Part shown: positions 1 to 12,200 of the stretch, one piece after another
Position numbering within the stretch: the first letter of the stretch is position 1
Layout: every line of letters starts with the position of its first letter
Source of the DNA: Plakobranchus ocellatus
Taxonomy: Eukaryota; Mollusca; Gastropoda; Plakobranchidae
Length of the DNA: 38,407 nt
Direction: 5' to 3'
NCBI GenBank assembly: GCA_019648995.1
Contig: BLXT01005065.1
Location: 3,197,469 to 3,235,875 of the forward strand
Position numbers and translations under genes: made by a program
The notes under the pieces: generated by a model
What the model was told of the DNA's origin: nothing
Database searches by the model: none
The model's input: the letters and a program-made list of their open reading frames with translations, nothing else

Positions 1-114
1 TTGGCAGGTCTGGTTATTGTTCCTCATAAACTGATTTGCTTTATTTTCCATGCATTTGTGGTCATAGAAAGAAGCCAAAATATTTCATTTCTGACTATGC
101 TATATGTGACTTGC

Positions 115-259
115 CTCATACTCTCCAATAGATGCATAATGATCAGCGATCTTCTTGTAGTATCCTGCAGACATGGCTGAATCTTGAATCTCCAGGATTT
201 GAACAGCCTTGGTCCACTGCCGAGAATTGATGGCTGCCTCAACAGCTTTGGTGGTAGCT
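115..259 (-). CDS. IFT172: IFT172 exon 27 (residues 880-928), last exon in the window
   Basis: 145 nt. Encodes [20 protein letters not shown], then [20 protein letters not shown] and YASIGEYE. The known protein continues HYAS..EYE-IAEELY, so the exon should stop after Glu. There is no GT at that point: the sequence is GAG|GCAAGT, the standard GC-AG donor form. Reading on without splicing gives a stop within five codons. The next exon is not in positions 1-114. Confidence 0.93.
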
Positions 260-3200
260 CTAATTCAATTTATAAACATTATATAAATTTTTAATTTGTC
301 CTTTTAACTGTGCAAACTTCATCTCATTAAAAGAAAAACAAAAACAAACAAAAACAACCATTGAACAGGAAAAATAAGGAACTTAAAAACATCCTTGTGA
401 ATAAAATGATTTAAGAGATAAAAACAAGAAAAAAATGTACATGACAGATAGCAAGACACTTGATGAAAAACATGTGTTGCATCCTTGCACACTGATAGAA
501 AGAGAGCTGAAGATAGTGAGTTTGAACATATTGATACAGTAATGTCATATTTTGAGATTCATGAAACTGAAATTCTCTGTAGGGTTTCTGCACAACTAAC
601 CACACTACAAAGCGACTAAAAAAGATCCTTTATCAATTGCATCAAATCAATGTCTCTATATTCATTTTTGCCACCAAAGCATCTTATTCAATGGCAACAC
701 TGCACTAAATTATGCATTCAGGTAGAATAATTCAGAATAGCCTTACCCTGCTTCAATGAAGTGATTGATGGCTGCATCCAACTGTTTCTGTGAGACAAGA
801 TAATCCCCAAACTCTTCCTCCAGCTTGACCACCTCACCAGGGAATGCATGTCTGGCTAGATCCACAGCTGAAAATTTAAACTGAATTATAAAAGTGGGAT
901 ATGCAAAATAAAGAGGGGGAATATAAAAACTATATTGAAGTAGAGTAATGAATAAAAAAGCAAATTGGAGGTAAGCAGATAATTACCAAATGCCATATAC
1001 TAATGGGGTTTTTTTTTTGTGTGTTTTAAACTCAGCAGTACATAACATAGGATTGTTTGTAGTGAACTGGAACAAGAAAGATAAGGCTATAAATAATACA
1101 GGAATTGAGAAATTTAGTTTGAGGTTTCAGCGTGCTTGAAATTACTTGTTATCACAGCTACATGAAGACATTTAATTTGAAAAAAAGAAATTTTGTAACA
1201 TAGGCATAAAAAAATGCTAACTATTCCGCATTGAACTGAAAATTTTTTTTTGCCAAATAGATTGAAGTGAGAGGCACACTTGTAAAACTATAATTAAAAC
1301 TTACATAAAACATAAAAACCAGAATCACTCACCTCTTCTGAAATCTTTGCCCTTCTTAAAACAATCCATGGCTCTCTGGTAGTCCCTTATCTTCTCATAT
1401 AAATCACCTGCCTAGTGTAATAAACATAATAATACAAATTTACATCACAAAGCTCTCTCATACTAACATTTGTATATTTCTCCAGGAAGAGAAAACAGAT
1501 CAGTAAAGGATAGCTAAACAAAAAAAGGGATGAAATAAAGAAAAATTAAAAATTCCAGGAAGCTTTCTCTTTTTTATCCATTTCTCTATCTGCTTCTTAA
1601 GAGGTTCTTTGCGCCTGTTATCGATGTAGAATAATAGAGTTTTCACAATTTCATCACCGTCTAAGTAAGTTTTCCGGTCCTGAAGTCTCTACTTTTACAA
1701 TTTAATCATCACCTGTGTTTTCCGGTATTGAAATTCTCAACAAGAGAAATGGTTTTATTACCGGCTGTGATACAACAGTGTTTGCTTAGCTTAGCGCTGA
1801 AAGGACCTAGACATATAGGGAGTGTCTGGCACTGTCCCGCTGCGTAACTGAGTGGTGGAAGAGAAGGGATGGGCAGGTGTATGCAGCAGACCTAGCCAGA
1901 CATCGGGCCTGCCTGTCCGTAGTGTGAGGTACTGGTAACAGTATTGGGTTTGCGTGGAGTAATGCGAGAGAGAAAGGGAAGGGCAAGGTGGGTTTTCAAA
2001 AAAAAAAAATTTTTTTTACCTGTCCGTTGGAGAGAGACAGAGAGAGAGAGAGAGAAAGAGACAATGTCGGACAATGACTGGGCTTCCCCGTAGTTTTTAT
2101 TTCACTTTAGCGATAGTAAAGCAGCCAAGGCTTTTGGTTTACCACAGGTTTAATAAAAAAAAAAAAGAGGAAAAACGGAAAGCTCTTCAATTTCTTTTTT
2201 GGTTTAGCAGTTTTTTCGGTTCAGCTGTATTCGATTTAGGTGTGGTCTACTGTATATTAAAAAAGCACAAAATCATTCATAAAAATGCATACTTTGTTAA
2301 ATGGCTTGACCTGTCTAAAATTTTCCAAAAAAAAAAAAAAAGATAAAATAAAGATAATGCCTTTGTGAAAGTATTAAAAAAAAGAGAACTGGCGGGAATG
2401 ACACAACAACTTATCACATTTTTAATGAGAGCAAAGGAGTTTCAAACTGACCAAGTGAAGGAAACAATCAGATAAGTCAGATAGGGAAAATTTGGAAAAG
2501 TGCAAATCGAAGAAAAATGAAAAAAAAATAAAAAAAGCAACCCGCTGAGTCTAACCTAATCTAATGCTTTTCAACATACAACAATACTTTGATCTAAACA
2601 TGTAAAAAAATTTCGAGCTGAGCTAGTTAAACATATTCTTTTGTGAGTATTATATTGCTTCTTCAAAACTACAAACTCTATACAATATATGGGCGCAGAA
2701 CTAGGATTAGATCTAAGTGAGTCCAAACTAGATCTGCCTATCTAGATTTCCAGTCTTAATAATCGGAAGAAGAAAATGAAGGGTGAGAGTTTGTATGTGT
2801 TTGTCTGAAAATGATTTGCTGACCCAGTGCAAAAACAGGTTAGGTTTTGATTTTATAGCCAGTCCAAAGCAAGGTGATCTCAGCTTCAGGCCTCCATTAA
2901 GCTAGGGCATAAGTGGCTGAGCTCGAACCTGTAGCAGAAGGATTCTTGTAGATCTCAAGATTATCCATTGTGCCATTAGACCCCCCCACATTACACTGAG
3001 GCTTTAAGTTTTTTAATTCATACTGCTCTCTGGCAATAGACACCCTAGGATTTCTTCACTTTGAGCCTTTCCAGCTCTAGCCCGCCGGAATGATGTATTA
3101 GTTCCTAAACAGATTTGATCTGGCTGGCCTATTAGATCTACTAGAATCTTGGCAGCAAAAATCTTGTGCCAGACTTTGATTTAATGATGCTTCTTGAAAT

Positions 3201-6200
3201 TGAAAGCGCAAAGCATGTGTGTATACATCTATGTCTGGATCGAATGAAATCTAAACTGATCTAATCTAAATCCTTGATGAAAATTAGAGACTTCTCAGTC
3301 TCACCTAGGACTTTGTATTGGTAATCTCTCTTTCTCTTTCCCTCTTCTCTCTCTCATAAAATTCGCAAATCTTTTATTGTAAAGTGCTATACAAGCCGGT
3401 GCTGCAGTTCCTGTTTCTGCCTTCTATATGTCAAATATACCCTGTAAGATGAAAGATCAAAGGATTGCCAGGTCTATTTTAATGAGTCGTATTATTTAGC
3501 AAACAGTGTTTTCCTCACCGGCCAAATAAGTATTTTACACTTAAAACATCTTCTTTGTATGAAATGATTTTATTTAAATGCAGCAGTATCTCATAACTTT
3601 GAATGGGCTCATATACCTTTAGGCCTCGAATGTTCGTTCACAGTGTTTTTGTTTTGCTTGTAACATTATTACCGCTGAACCCTGTTTCCATCTGTCCCCT
3701 TTCATTAATATCAAATATAGTGCCATGCATGTAATTATAGTTTATCATTTTAATATAATGTTTTTTTCCATGCTGAAAGTAGCGATTAAGGTTTAAAATA
3801 AGTAAAGAAAGAGTGAATGCCTCGGCTATTGAGTTCAATGTAGGGCAGTGGTAGGCTGGTTCAAATTGAAGAACTGGCACTGGCCTACCAAGAAAAAGCT
3901 ATATACTCAGGTATTGTACTAAAACATAGGTAGAGGTATGTGTAATTATGCATACCAGCCCAAACACATGCTAAAATTGGCAGCTTTGATGCGACAGGAC
4001 CTCTTGAGAAAGAAAACACTGTGCCAAATACAGAATCAGGTGAGATAGACATATTTGTGCCCACCCATTCTGAGTTTAACTCAGGCTGGTGTAGCTATAT
4101 CCTGGCTAAGAGGGAAAGGAAAAAAAAAGGCGACACTGAGACACTGAAGCTTTGATTATCCATGGTGTGGGTTTTTCTAGAGAAAACAAAAGAGAAGAAA
4201 AATTGTGACGGCAAATGGGAGGGTCAAATTGGAAAAATCGGGACATTTTCACTTTAATCGTGAAATCGAGAACTGCACCAAATATTGGGACGTCTAAATT
4301 AAATCGGGACAAATAGGCAGGCCTGCGGGTCTTACATAGCAAGTAGAAAAAAAAACTATTTTGCACATGTGAATTTTTCTTATTAATACTATTAGTGAGA
4401 AAATGCTTACAGCTCATGCTGAAACTTACTCTGTCATAAAGTTCTGATTTGATTAAAGCTCCAGCTATTCGTGAGATGAGGTCATTGTTTGTCATCAGCT
4501 CCTGGAATAAAAAATTGATAAGGCTAATTATCACTTCAAAGAATGTATACAAAATTGAGAGAGCTTGTGTCTACAGTCCTGTTATCATTATTTCTTGTTT
4601 GCTTTTTTTTTTTTTTACTATTCAAAATAAGGACAAGAGAAAAAATGATTTCAGAAAGCATTGAATTTCTAGAAAAAAAAATTTGACATTAAGATCAATA
4701 TGGATCAGAATGTTTACTCACCAAACAAAAAGTTCAATTTGATTGTTTAAAACTATTTTAAAATACTGAAATACTTAATACTTCTGGAAAAAATGAGCAA
4801 ACCTTATATCATAAAACTTACATATTTATTCTCATGTTCATAAAATTAAGAAAAACCTAAAAAAAAAAAAAAAAAAAAGATCAACATTGCAATGAATATA
4901 CTAGAAAAATTATTAATCCAGAAGTTCCACCTAAATATTGACAAGTGCAAAAAAGACAAGAGTTGTCAACCTATTGTTCTTTTCTCAAGGAGATGTGAAG
5001 ATTCTTTGAAAGAAGACTTTTGAATTTAAAATAAAAGTGAAATTTTATAGCTCTCTGTGAGACGACAGACCAATTTTTAAATTCAAGCATTGCTCAAAAT
5101 ATTTTTTTGTAAAATATTTGAGTTGTGGAGTATATCATCATATTGAAAAAATATAATTATATGCTATATGTCCAATTTTTCAATTGCTTTTAAAAAATCA
5201 CATGCCATTACAGTAGGCTTAGAAAAACATTAAGCATTCAAGAAGGCTATAACCACATACAATCTTGAAAGAATGAGCTTAGAAGACTTTTCTGAATCTA
5301 GCTATGATAACCAGGCTCACAGATAAGCCTTACTATTTACATTTGTCAATCAGTCAAATGTAGCACTGCAACACTTTTAAGAAAAAGATTTTTTATTTTG
5401 ATTTTTTCTTATTTCAAATGCTTTTTGATATCTTCCCACGTGATCAGCATGTTCTTATCCATTTTCACCATAACAAAATTCTCTGAATGTTGTTTCAGGC
5501 TACGTCAACAGTTAAAATGTTCAAAATACAACTTTCATATCATTTGGACTGGTTTCTAAACATTTCTATTCCTTGATAAGATTTCAACACATTTTCTAAA
5601 GGTTTAGGAGGATTGCACATATCTCAAGCGAAGAAGACAGTTCGCATCTCTTTAAGGATCCATCGCAGGATAAAAAATGACAACACTAACAATTTACAAG
5701 TATGGATGCTCACCTCTCTACTAGCAGCAAGCCTTGCAGCTCTTGCTGGCAGTCCAGCCTTCATATACAAGTTGATAGCAGCCATATAGTCTCCCTCACG
5801 CTCTTTCAACTGTGAAGCATCATAAAAAAATTTACTTTTCAAGCAAACGTTAATCTGCAATGCAAATAGTGAATTAAAATTTTAAGATCTTTTTTATTGA
5901 GTCTGATGTCCAAAATCATCGTTTGAGAACTCAATTTGTCTTCTCCTATACATTTTCAAAAAAAGAAAGAAGGAGAAAATATACATGTTTTGGAAATGAA
6001 CTTATTTCTCTATAGGTCTTTACCATGAAAAAGGTTGAAACTATTAAGTATATATGTAAAAAATATCCCTTATTTTCAGCTTGCAAGATTCACCTTGTGA
6101 CTCAATTAAACTGATTTCTTAGCATACAAAATAATAATTGTTTCTCAGATGAGGCAATACATTTTTAGGCAACGGTAAAATTTTGGCTCTTGACATAGTG

Positions 6201-9200
6201 GAGTGGAGAGATTTAATTTAATGTGGATTAACAATAATGCGATGGGATCATTAGAAAAAAAGATTAGAATTTTACATGATACAGGATTGACGGAAATTTA
6301 AAACTCATGGCATTGTTACAACTTGATTATGAATGAGTGGAAGCAAGAAGGTGAGAAAAATAAATATTCTATATGATGGATTCTTAAAGATGATATATCT
6401 GTTTTTTATACTGCAAACACTATTAATACAATGCAACATCCTTCTTTGGTTAAGTATCACATGCTGCAATGTACAAAATATTTCAATTAAGAAATACCTT
6501 GATTAATCTTATTCTGCCGCTGTAAATTTCCTTGAATTAAAGACTGAAAATATAAATCTTTGTATCCTGTAACTGTTCTTTTTCAAGAGCATTCGTGGTT
6601 TTTTTTTTCAATATACTATCTTCAGAATATTAATTTCATTTTGACTCCTAAACCACTGTGTCAAAAATGAGTTCTAATACAGTATGTCCATTTGCAACTA
6701 GTTGCATTTTTAAATTTTGCTTTGACATAATCCTGCTTTTGTGAGGCTTCAGTGATAATATAATACATATTAATCTTGACATGTCACAAAACCATAGCAT
6801 GAATTCTTATGATACTTTGTAGACAGGAGGCGCATTAAGAAAGATGCTTCAAATAAGAAGGAATCCTACCAATGACATTTTTCAGGAGGATGAGATCACA
6901 CCTAAACACCCTACTGTATGGCCTTGTTGAAGCAGGGAGCAAAATAGATTTGATTGAGATACAAAGCCATTTTGTATGGCTTTGTGCAAAAGCTCTGTAA
7001 AATTCAAACTGTTTCCCACCCCCTAAAGTTTAGTGTATACTTACCTCCCCTGCAGCCTCCTCTTGCCCAGTCTCTAGAAGCCACTGGTTGTAGTTCTTCT
7101 TGAGAGTTTCAAGCTCTGGATGGCTCTGACAGAATGGAATGGAAAATGAGGCATGGAACAATTTTGGATATGCAAAAGTAAAATTTTTACAACAGCCTCC
7201 CAAAATGAGTCATGTTCAGAGCCTATCTGATTCCAATCTACAAATCTTTTGCTAAGGTGCTCCTTATCCCTTAACTTTTTTTTTTTTTCATGAGGTCATT
7301 GTTTTGTCATCAGCTCCTGGAACAAAAATTGAGAAAGCAAATCTTGGCCACCTGATAACGGCAGATGACAGGTGCACAAGTGAAAAAATAGAAGAATAAC
7401 CATGGCTAAAGATGCATTCTAAAAAAATGAAATCAATTTTGAGGGCAGAAACGTAAGTATAGAAACCAAGATAAGGGTAATGAAATCATATATATTTAGC
7501 ATTATTATATGGTAGAAGTGTTGGAAAATAAGCAAGGAAACAGAGAGAAAAATAGAAGCAGCAGAGATGTGTTGATCAGAAGAATGATGAGGATATCATG
7601 GATGGAGAAAAAAAAGTCTAATGAACTGGTCTGAAAGAAGCTTATCTTGAGCGACCATAATTACACTGTAAGATGCAACTAAAATTTTCCGGACTTATTT
7701 GCCGACACATGGGTTTAGAACATTTAGCAATCACTGGAAACGCAGTAAAAGTAGGCAGAGAATAGCTTTTATTAAAAGCCGTAAAGCATGGTCAATAGCT
7801 AATGGTAGCAATAAATATATAAGATTAACTGAGAACAGTTTAGAGTGGAGAAATATGATTGCCAATGCCTGATCCTGAACAAGCACCTAAAGAGAAGATC
7901 TCTTCACTCAAAAAGTTTCAATCATTCGATTTATCAAAATGCAATTCTAAAAAAGAATAAAATTCATTTTATCTCTAGTTCCAATATAAACCCATGCTGC
8001 TGGAATCCCCTGTGTCCACAGTTAGATTACTAAAGAGTACTAAAGTGTTTTTGGATGATCAAAAATACACATTTTATAAGCATCATCTGGAGCAAGATAA
8101 TTCTTGGAGAAGAATTAATGTATACACTTAAGAGTTAAAGATAACACAGAGTTATGTCTTCCAAATGAAAATAAATACAATACACCATTATGTAAAAAAA
8201 AAAAAAAGATAAATTATGAAATAGACACAATTTCAAATCAGCTTTTGCCTAATACAAATAATTTTTTTTACAATTGTATACTAACCACTACAACAATATA
8301 TGAAAATATAATGATGGTTTGGTTTTTGAATATAGCTAATCCACAACAAGATGATCTCAGGCTTTAAGACCCTCAATCAGGCCAGGAAGACTGTGGCGGG
8401 GCTTAAACCTGCAACAGAGGGGTCCCTGCAGATCTAAGGGTGGATTCCCTAAATATAATGATGATATGTTCATACATATGTATAAGATCAGACAACATTA
8501 CCATAAAATTTATCGCTATTTCAAAGCATCATCATCAGGGGGTCTTGCTTATAAAAATAGTGATCATTTCTGTCTTCACATTGCTACTTTCAAAGGTGTT
8601 TTATCTACGTTTGGTCATTACAATACCATCTATTGTTTAATCATCTAAACAACCTTATTATGTACCCTTTTAGAAGCCTTTGCTGAGTTGAAACATTTTT
8701 GTACAAACAAAATATAGTGTACTACCACTGCTTCTACCACTGTAGTTCATAAATCAGAATAAGATTGTTACTAGTTAATACTCAGTGCTAACAATAAGAA
8801 TATAAAAAAAATAGAAAATATCTACGACTAAACTTTAAAAGTACAATGTATGTAGCTCAATTAATTTCTATGTGTGGTAAGAAAGGGGAAAAGGGGGCTG
8901 GAGGGAGAGAGGGAATACATACCTTAGCATCTGCCACCTCTATGGCCTCATCCCACATATGCATCTCTTGATACATCTCAATAGCTTCATTCACATGGTT
9001 CTAAAAAACAAGAGCATAGTAAAGGCATAATGAATAAACAGTGGGAAAACAATACAAGTCACAGAGCACTCAATTATTCTTAAAAATAAAATATGTAAAA
9101 AGTCAGTTGAGAGGAAAGAAAAAAAAAAAAAGAAAAAAATAGGAAAAAAGATTTTAGAAAAACATTTCCTTCTCTTTCAAATATCTTGGTTTAAATACAT

Positions 9201-12200
9201 TATGGTTTTCACCAGTTTAAAATGAGGAAGTTTGAGAAGGTAGCACTGATTTAAAGTGTGCAAAATGCAAATAATAATCTGCAATTTCAGTTTTCATAGT
9301 GACATAAAAAACCAATTCAATCCCATACAAATCAGTACATGAAAAGCCATCTTTTCTTAACAGTAACTCACACAAACACACTCACACAAAGACACAAACG
9401 TGTCAAATGAATATCACAACTAAGTCATTTATTCTTCTGAATCTTTTTTTTTTTTTTTTTTTTAAAGAAAGCTACAAAGAAATGTCATAATTATTTATTC
9501 CTTTTCATATTGGTACATATTTAAATTACTTGTCATTATGGATGCTGCAATAATATACCTACAGTGATAACCTGCATTACAAATGAATGATATCCAGACT
9601 TTTTAAAAGCTCAGTTGAAAAGAAGACTTCTTAAATTAATGGCTATCATTTGTTTAACAAACAAAGATTTTTTTTTATTGATGGTTATGCATAATCAAAG
9701 ACATGAACGTTTTCAAAAAAACAATTTTACTGACTTTTTGAATATGGCACAATGGGCATTTTGCTATAAAACTTTTATCTCCTTTTGTTATTTTCTTATC
9801 CAAAATATCTGAGATGCAAGGAGAAGATAAAAGCATTTGGTCAAAATTTTTTTGAAAGAACTACAATCAGTTGAAAACTGAGATATGCCATGAGGCCAGT
9901 CTGATTTAGTTGGGAGTCTCACGACATTTTTTGTATAGGCACTGCTAAATCTACCAACTTTGATTTTTTAATAACTGGGCCCTTATGGAAGTATGAAACT
10001 TCAACATGATATGATAAAGTAATAATTCATCTTCATACCAGTATAAAAACTATATGTGAACTAATTATCATGGAATCCTTATTTCCTCTTGCAGTACAAG
10101 ATATACATAATAAACATTTGATGGCTATTTTAAATATAAAATATGGAGCTACATACCATTAAGTAATCAATACAGAAAGCTTATTTATTTTGAAATGTTG
10201 CAGATTTGTATGATACATAGAGAGATCCTTTATAAAGTGGAAATCAACATAAAATCTTTTTTAAACACACAGAATGAGCATTTCTTGTCAACTTTACTGA
10301 AAAAGCCTGTCACAGTTTTGTGAAAAAATAATATATACAGTCGCCTTGCTGTGGCAAGACAGATATTTGATATTACTATTTAAATCACATGCTTCATTGA
10401 TAATGTAATGATTGTGCTCACATTTAATTGTGAGCACAATCATTACATTTTTTTTAACAATTTGAAGTGCCTTTTGTTAGGCCAATTACTTACAAATTAC
10501 TTACAGATGGTCTTCAGAAACCTTGATTGGCTGGAACTCTCCCATATATGCATATGTTTATTAGTAACAAACAATTCGAGTAGGATGAAGTTGTGAAAAG
10601 AAAATTGCCCAATAAAACTAATGCAGAAACATACCCCTTCCAGATAGATGTACTCAGCTTCCTTGAATTTCTTGTCTGAGATGGCCAGCCTGGCCCTCAC
10701 CTTGTAATGCTGGTAGCCATCCCCTCCCTGGAGAAGAGTGGAAGGTTTAAAAAAAAAAATTTCATTTGTGTAGCAGTCTCATAAACTGAGTAGAGTTGTG
10801 GGTCTCCATCACTGAGATCAACTCAAAGTATTAAAGTAAAAGTAAAAACAAGTAAAAGTTCCAATGCTTTATGAACAGAAAGTCTTTAGCATGTCTATAG
10901 AAAGATCTCCACACAGAAAGGTGAGTAGTTTTCAACCCTTTTAGCAAATGGTTTTCATTTAAAATCAGTCATGCAAAATGGCAAAGACTCACTTTGTGGG
11001 AGTGCTACAACACAGTTTTTGATTAAAGTCGGAAAAAGCCAGGGGAGAGTAGGGAGGCTGGCTGAGGGGAAAAAACAAGAGTTTTGATTCTTCAAAGCAA
11101 GAGGTTTACAAATTCCTGTAGGTTGTTTAAAAACATATCTAGATGTATAATTTTGACTTTTAGATCGAATGGCAAGTGTATTTCAGCATCCTTATTGTAT
11201 TCGCAATGATACCAATGTAAACAACTTAAAAATGATTAAAAGTGCTTGCAACGTTGAAGACAATTTGTGTCACTATTTAATTAATTTACCACAACTTACA
11301 GCAGAGACATACTTGATGAACATAGCATGATGCAAAATCTTTTGAACTTTGTGAAAGCAATAAAATTGACCTTTGTATATAGCATTTGAAAAATTCTTAT
11401 TCTTAACATTAAGAAACCAAAACAGATTAAAGAACTAACACAAAATCTATGCTTTTGAATATCTTTGGTTTACTGTTCAATATCAAATCTTTGGGAAGTA
11501 CGGTATCTATAAATGTGTAGCAAGTTCCACAAAATGAGATGAATTATAGATCTCCATAACAACTGAAAATCTAAAGCATAGCTATAGAAGTTCTGCACAT
11601 TTCACCACTCCAGTTTTGTCTTTTAATTTAAAGTAAGTCATGCAGATTTGTGCGTTCTTTCATTTTACAGGAGGGCCACATAAATATGAAAAGTAGGAAC
11701 TTAAGAATTAAGACAACGCAAAACTTTATTATTCAAACTATATGTAGCTGAACTGAAAACTCTTAAAAATGCATACTGTTTGCTTTGCGACCTCCTCAGC
11801 GATGCGCAATGTCTCCTTCAAATATCTGGCCTTTGCAATATTTCCAAGGGCTGAGTAGCATCTGAATGAAATTGGCAAAAGAATTAATAACAAAATTGTT
11901 TCATACACATATTAATTTCTTTTTTTCAATATATGAGGTTAATGTGAAATATTGAAAATTTTAAATGATAAACACAAAGTATATTCTGTGAGCGCTGTAA
12001 GGGTGAAAACTCAATATAGATATATTGCCTCTAGGCCAAGATATAAGCATTTACAGAAGGAACAAAAGGAACCTAAAAAACTTTTATCTAAAAAACAATA
12101 TACGATATCTGAATAGTGCCTTACTAATATTAAATGAGGTAATTTTGCCTTGAATACTCACCTCTCAGCAATGTGGAGATGGTGCTCCTCAAGAGCAAGC

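Noticed and set aside
1892-2346. Small frames in the intron 24 island on both strands
   Set aside because: They run into homopolymers and the GA repeat; no conserved protein features.
4106-4552. 148-codon minus-strand frame overlapping exon 24
   Set aside because: Only the exon 24 part is conserved; the rest is intron read-through past the GTAAGT donor plus a dispersed repeat.
8440-8648. Overlapping plus-strand small frames after the SINE fragment
   Set aside because: Two frames over the same AT-rich DNA with no similarity to known proteins.
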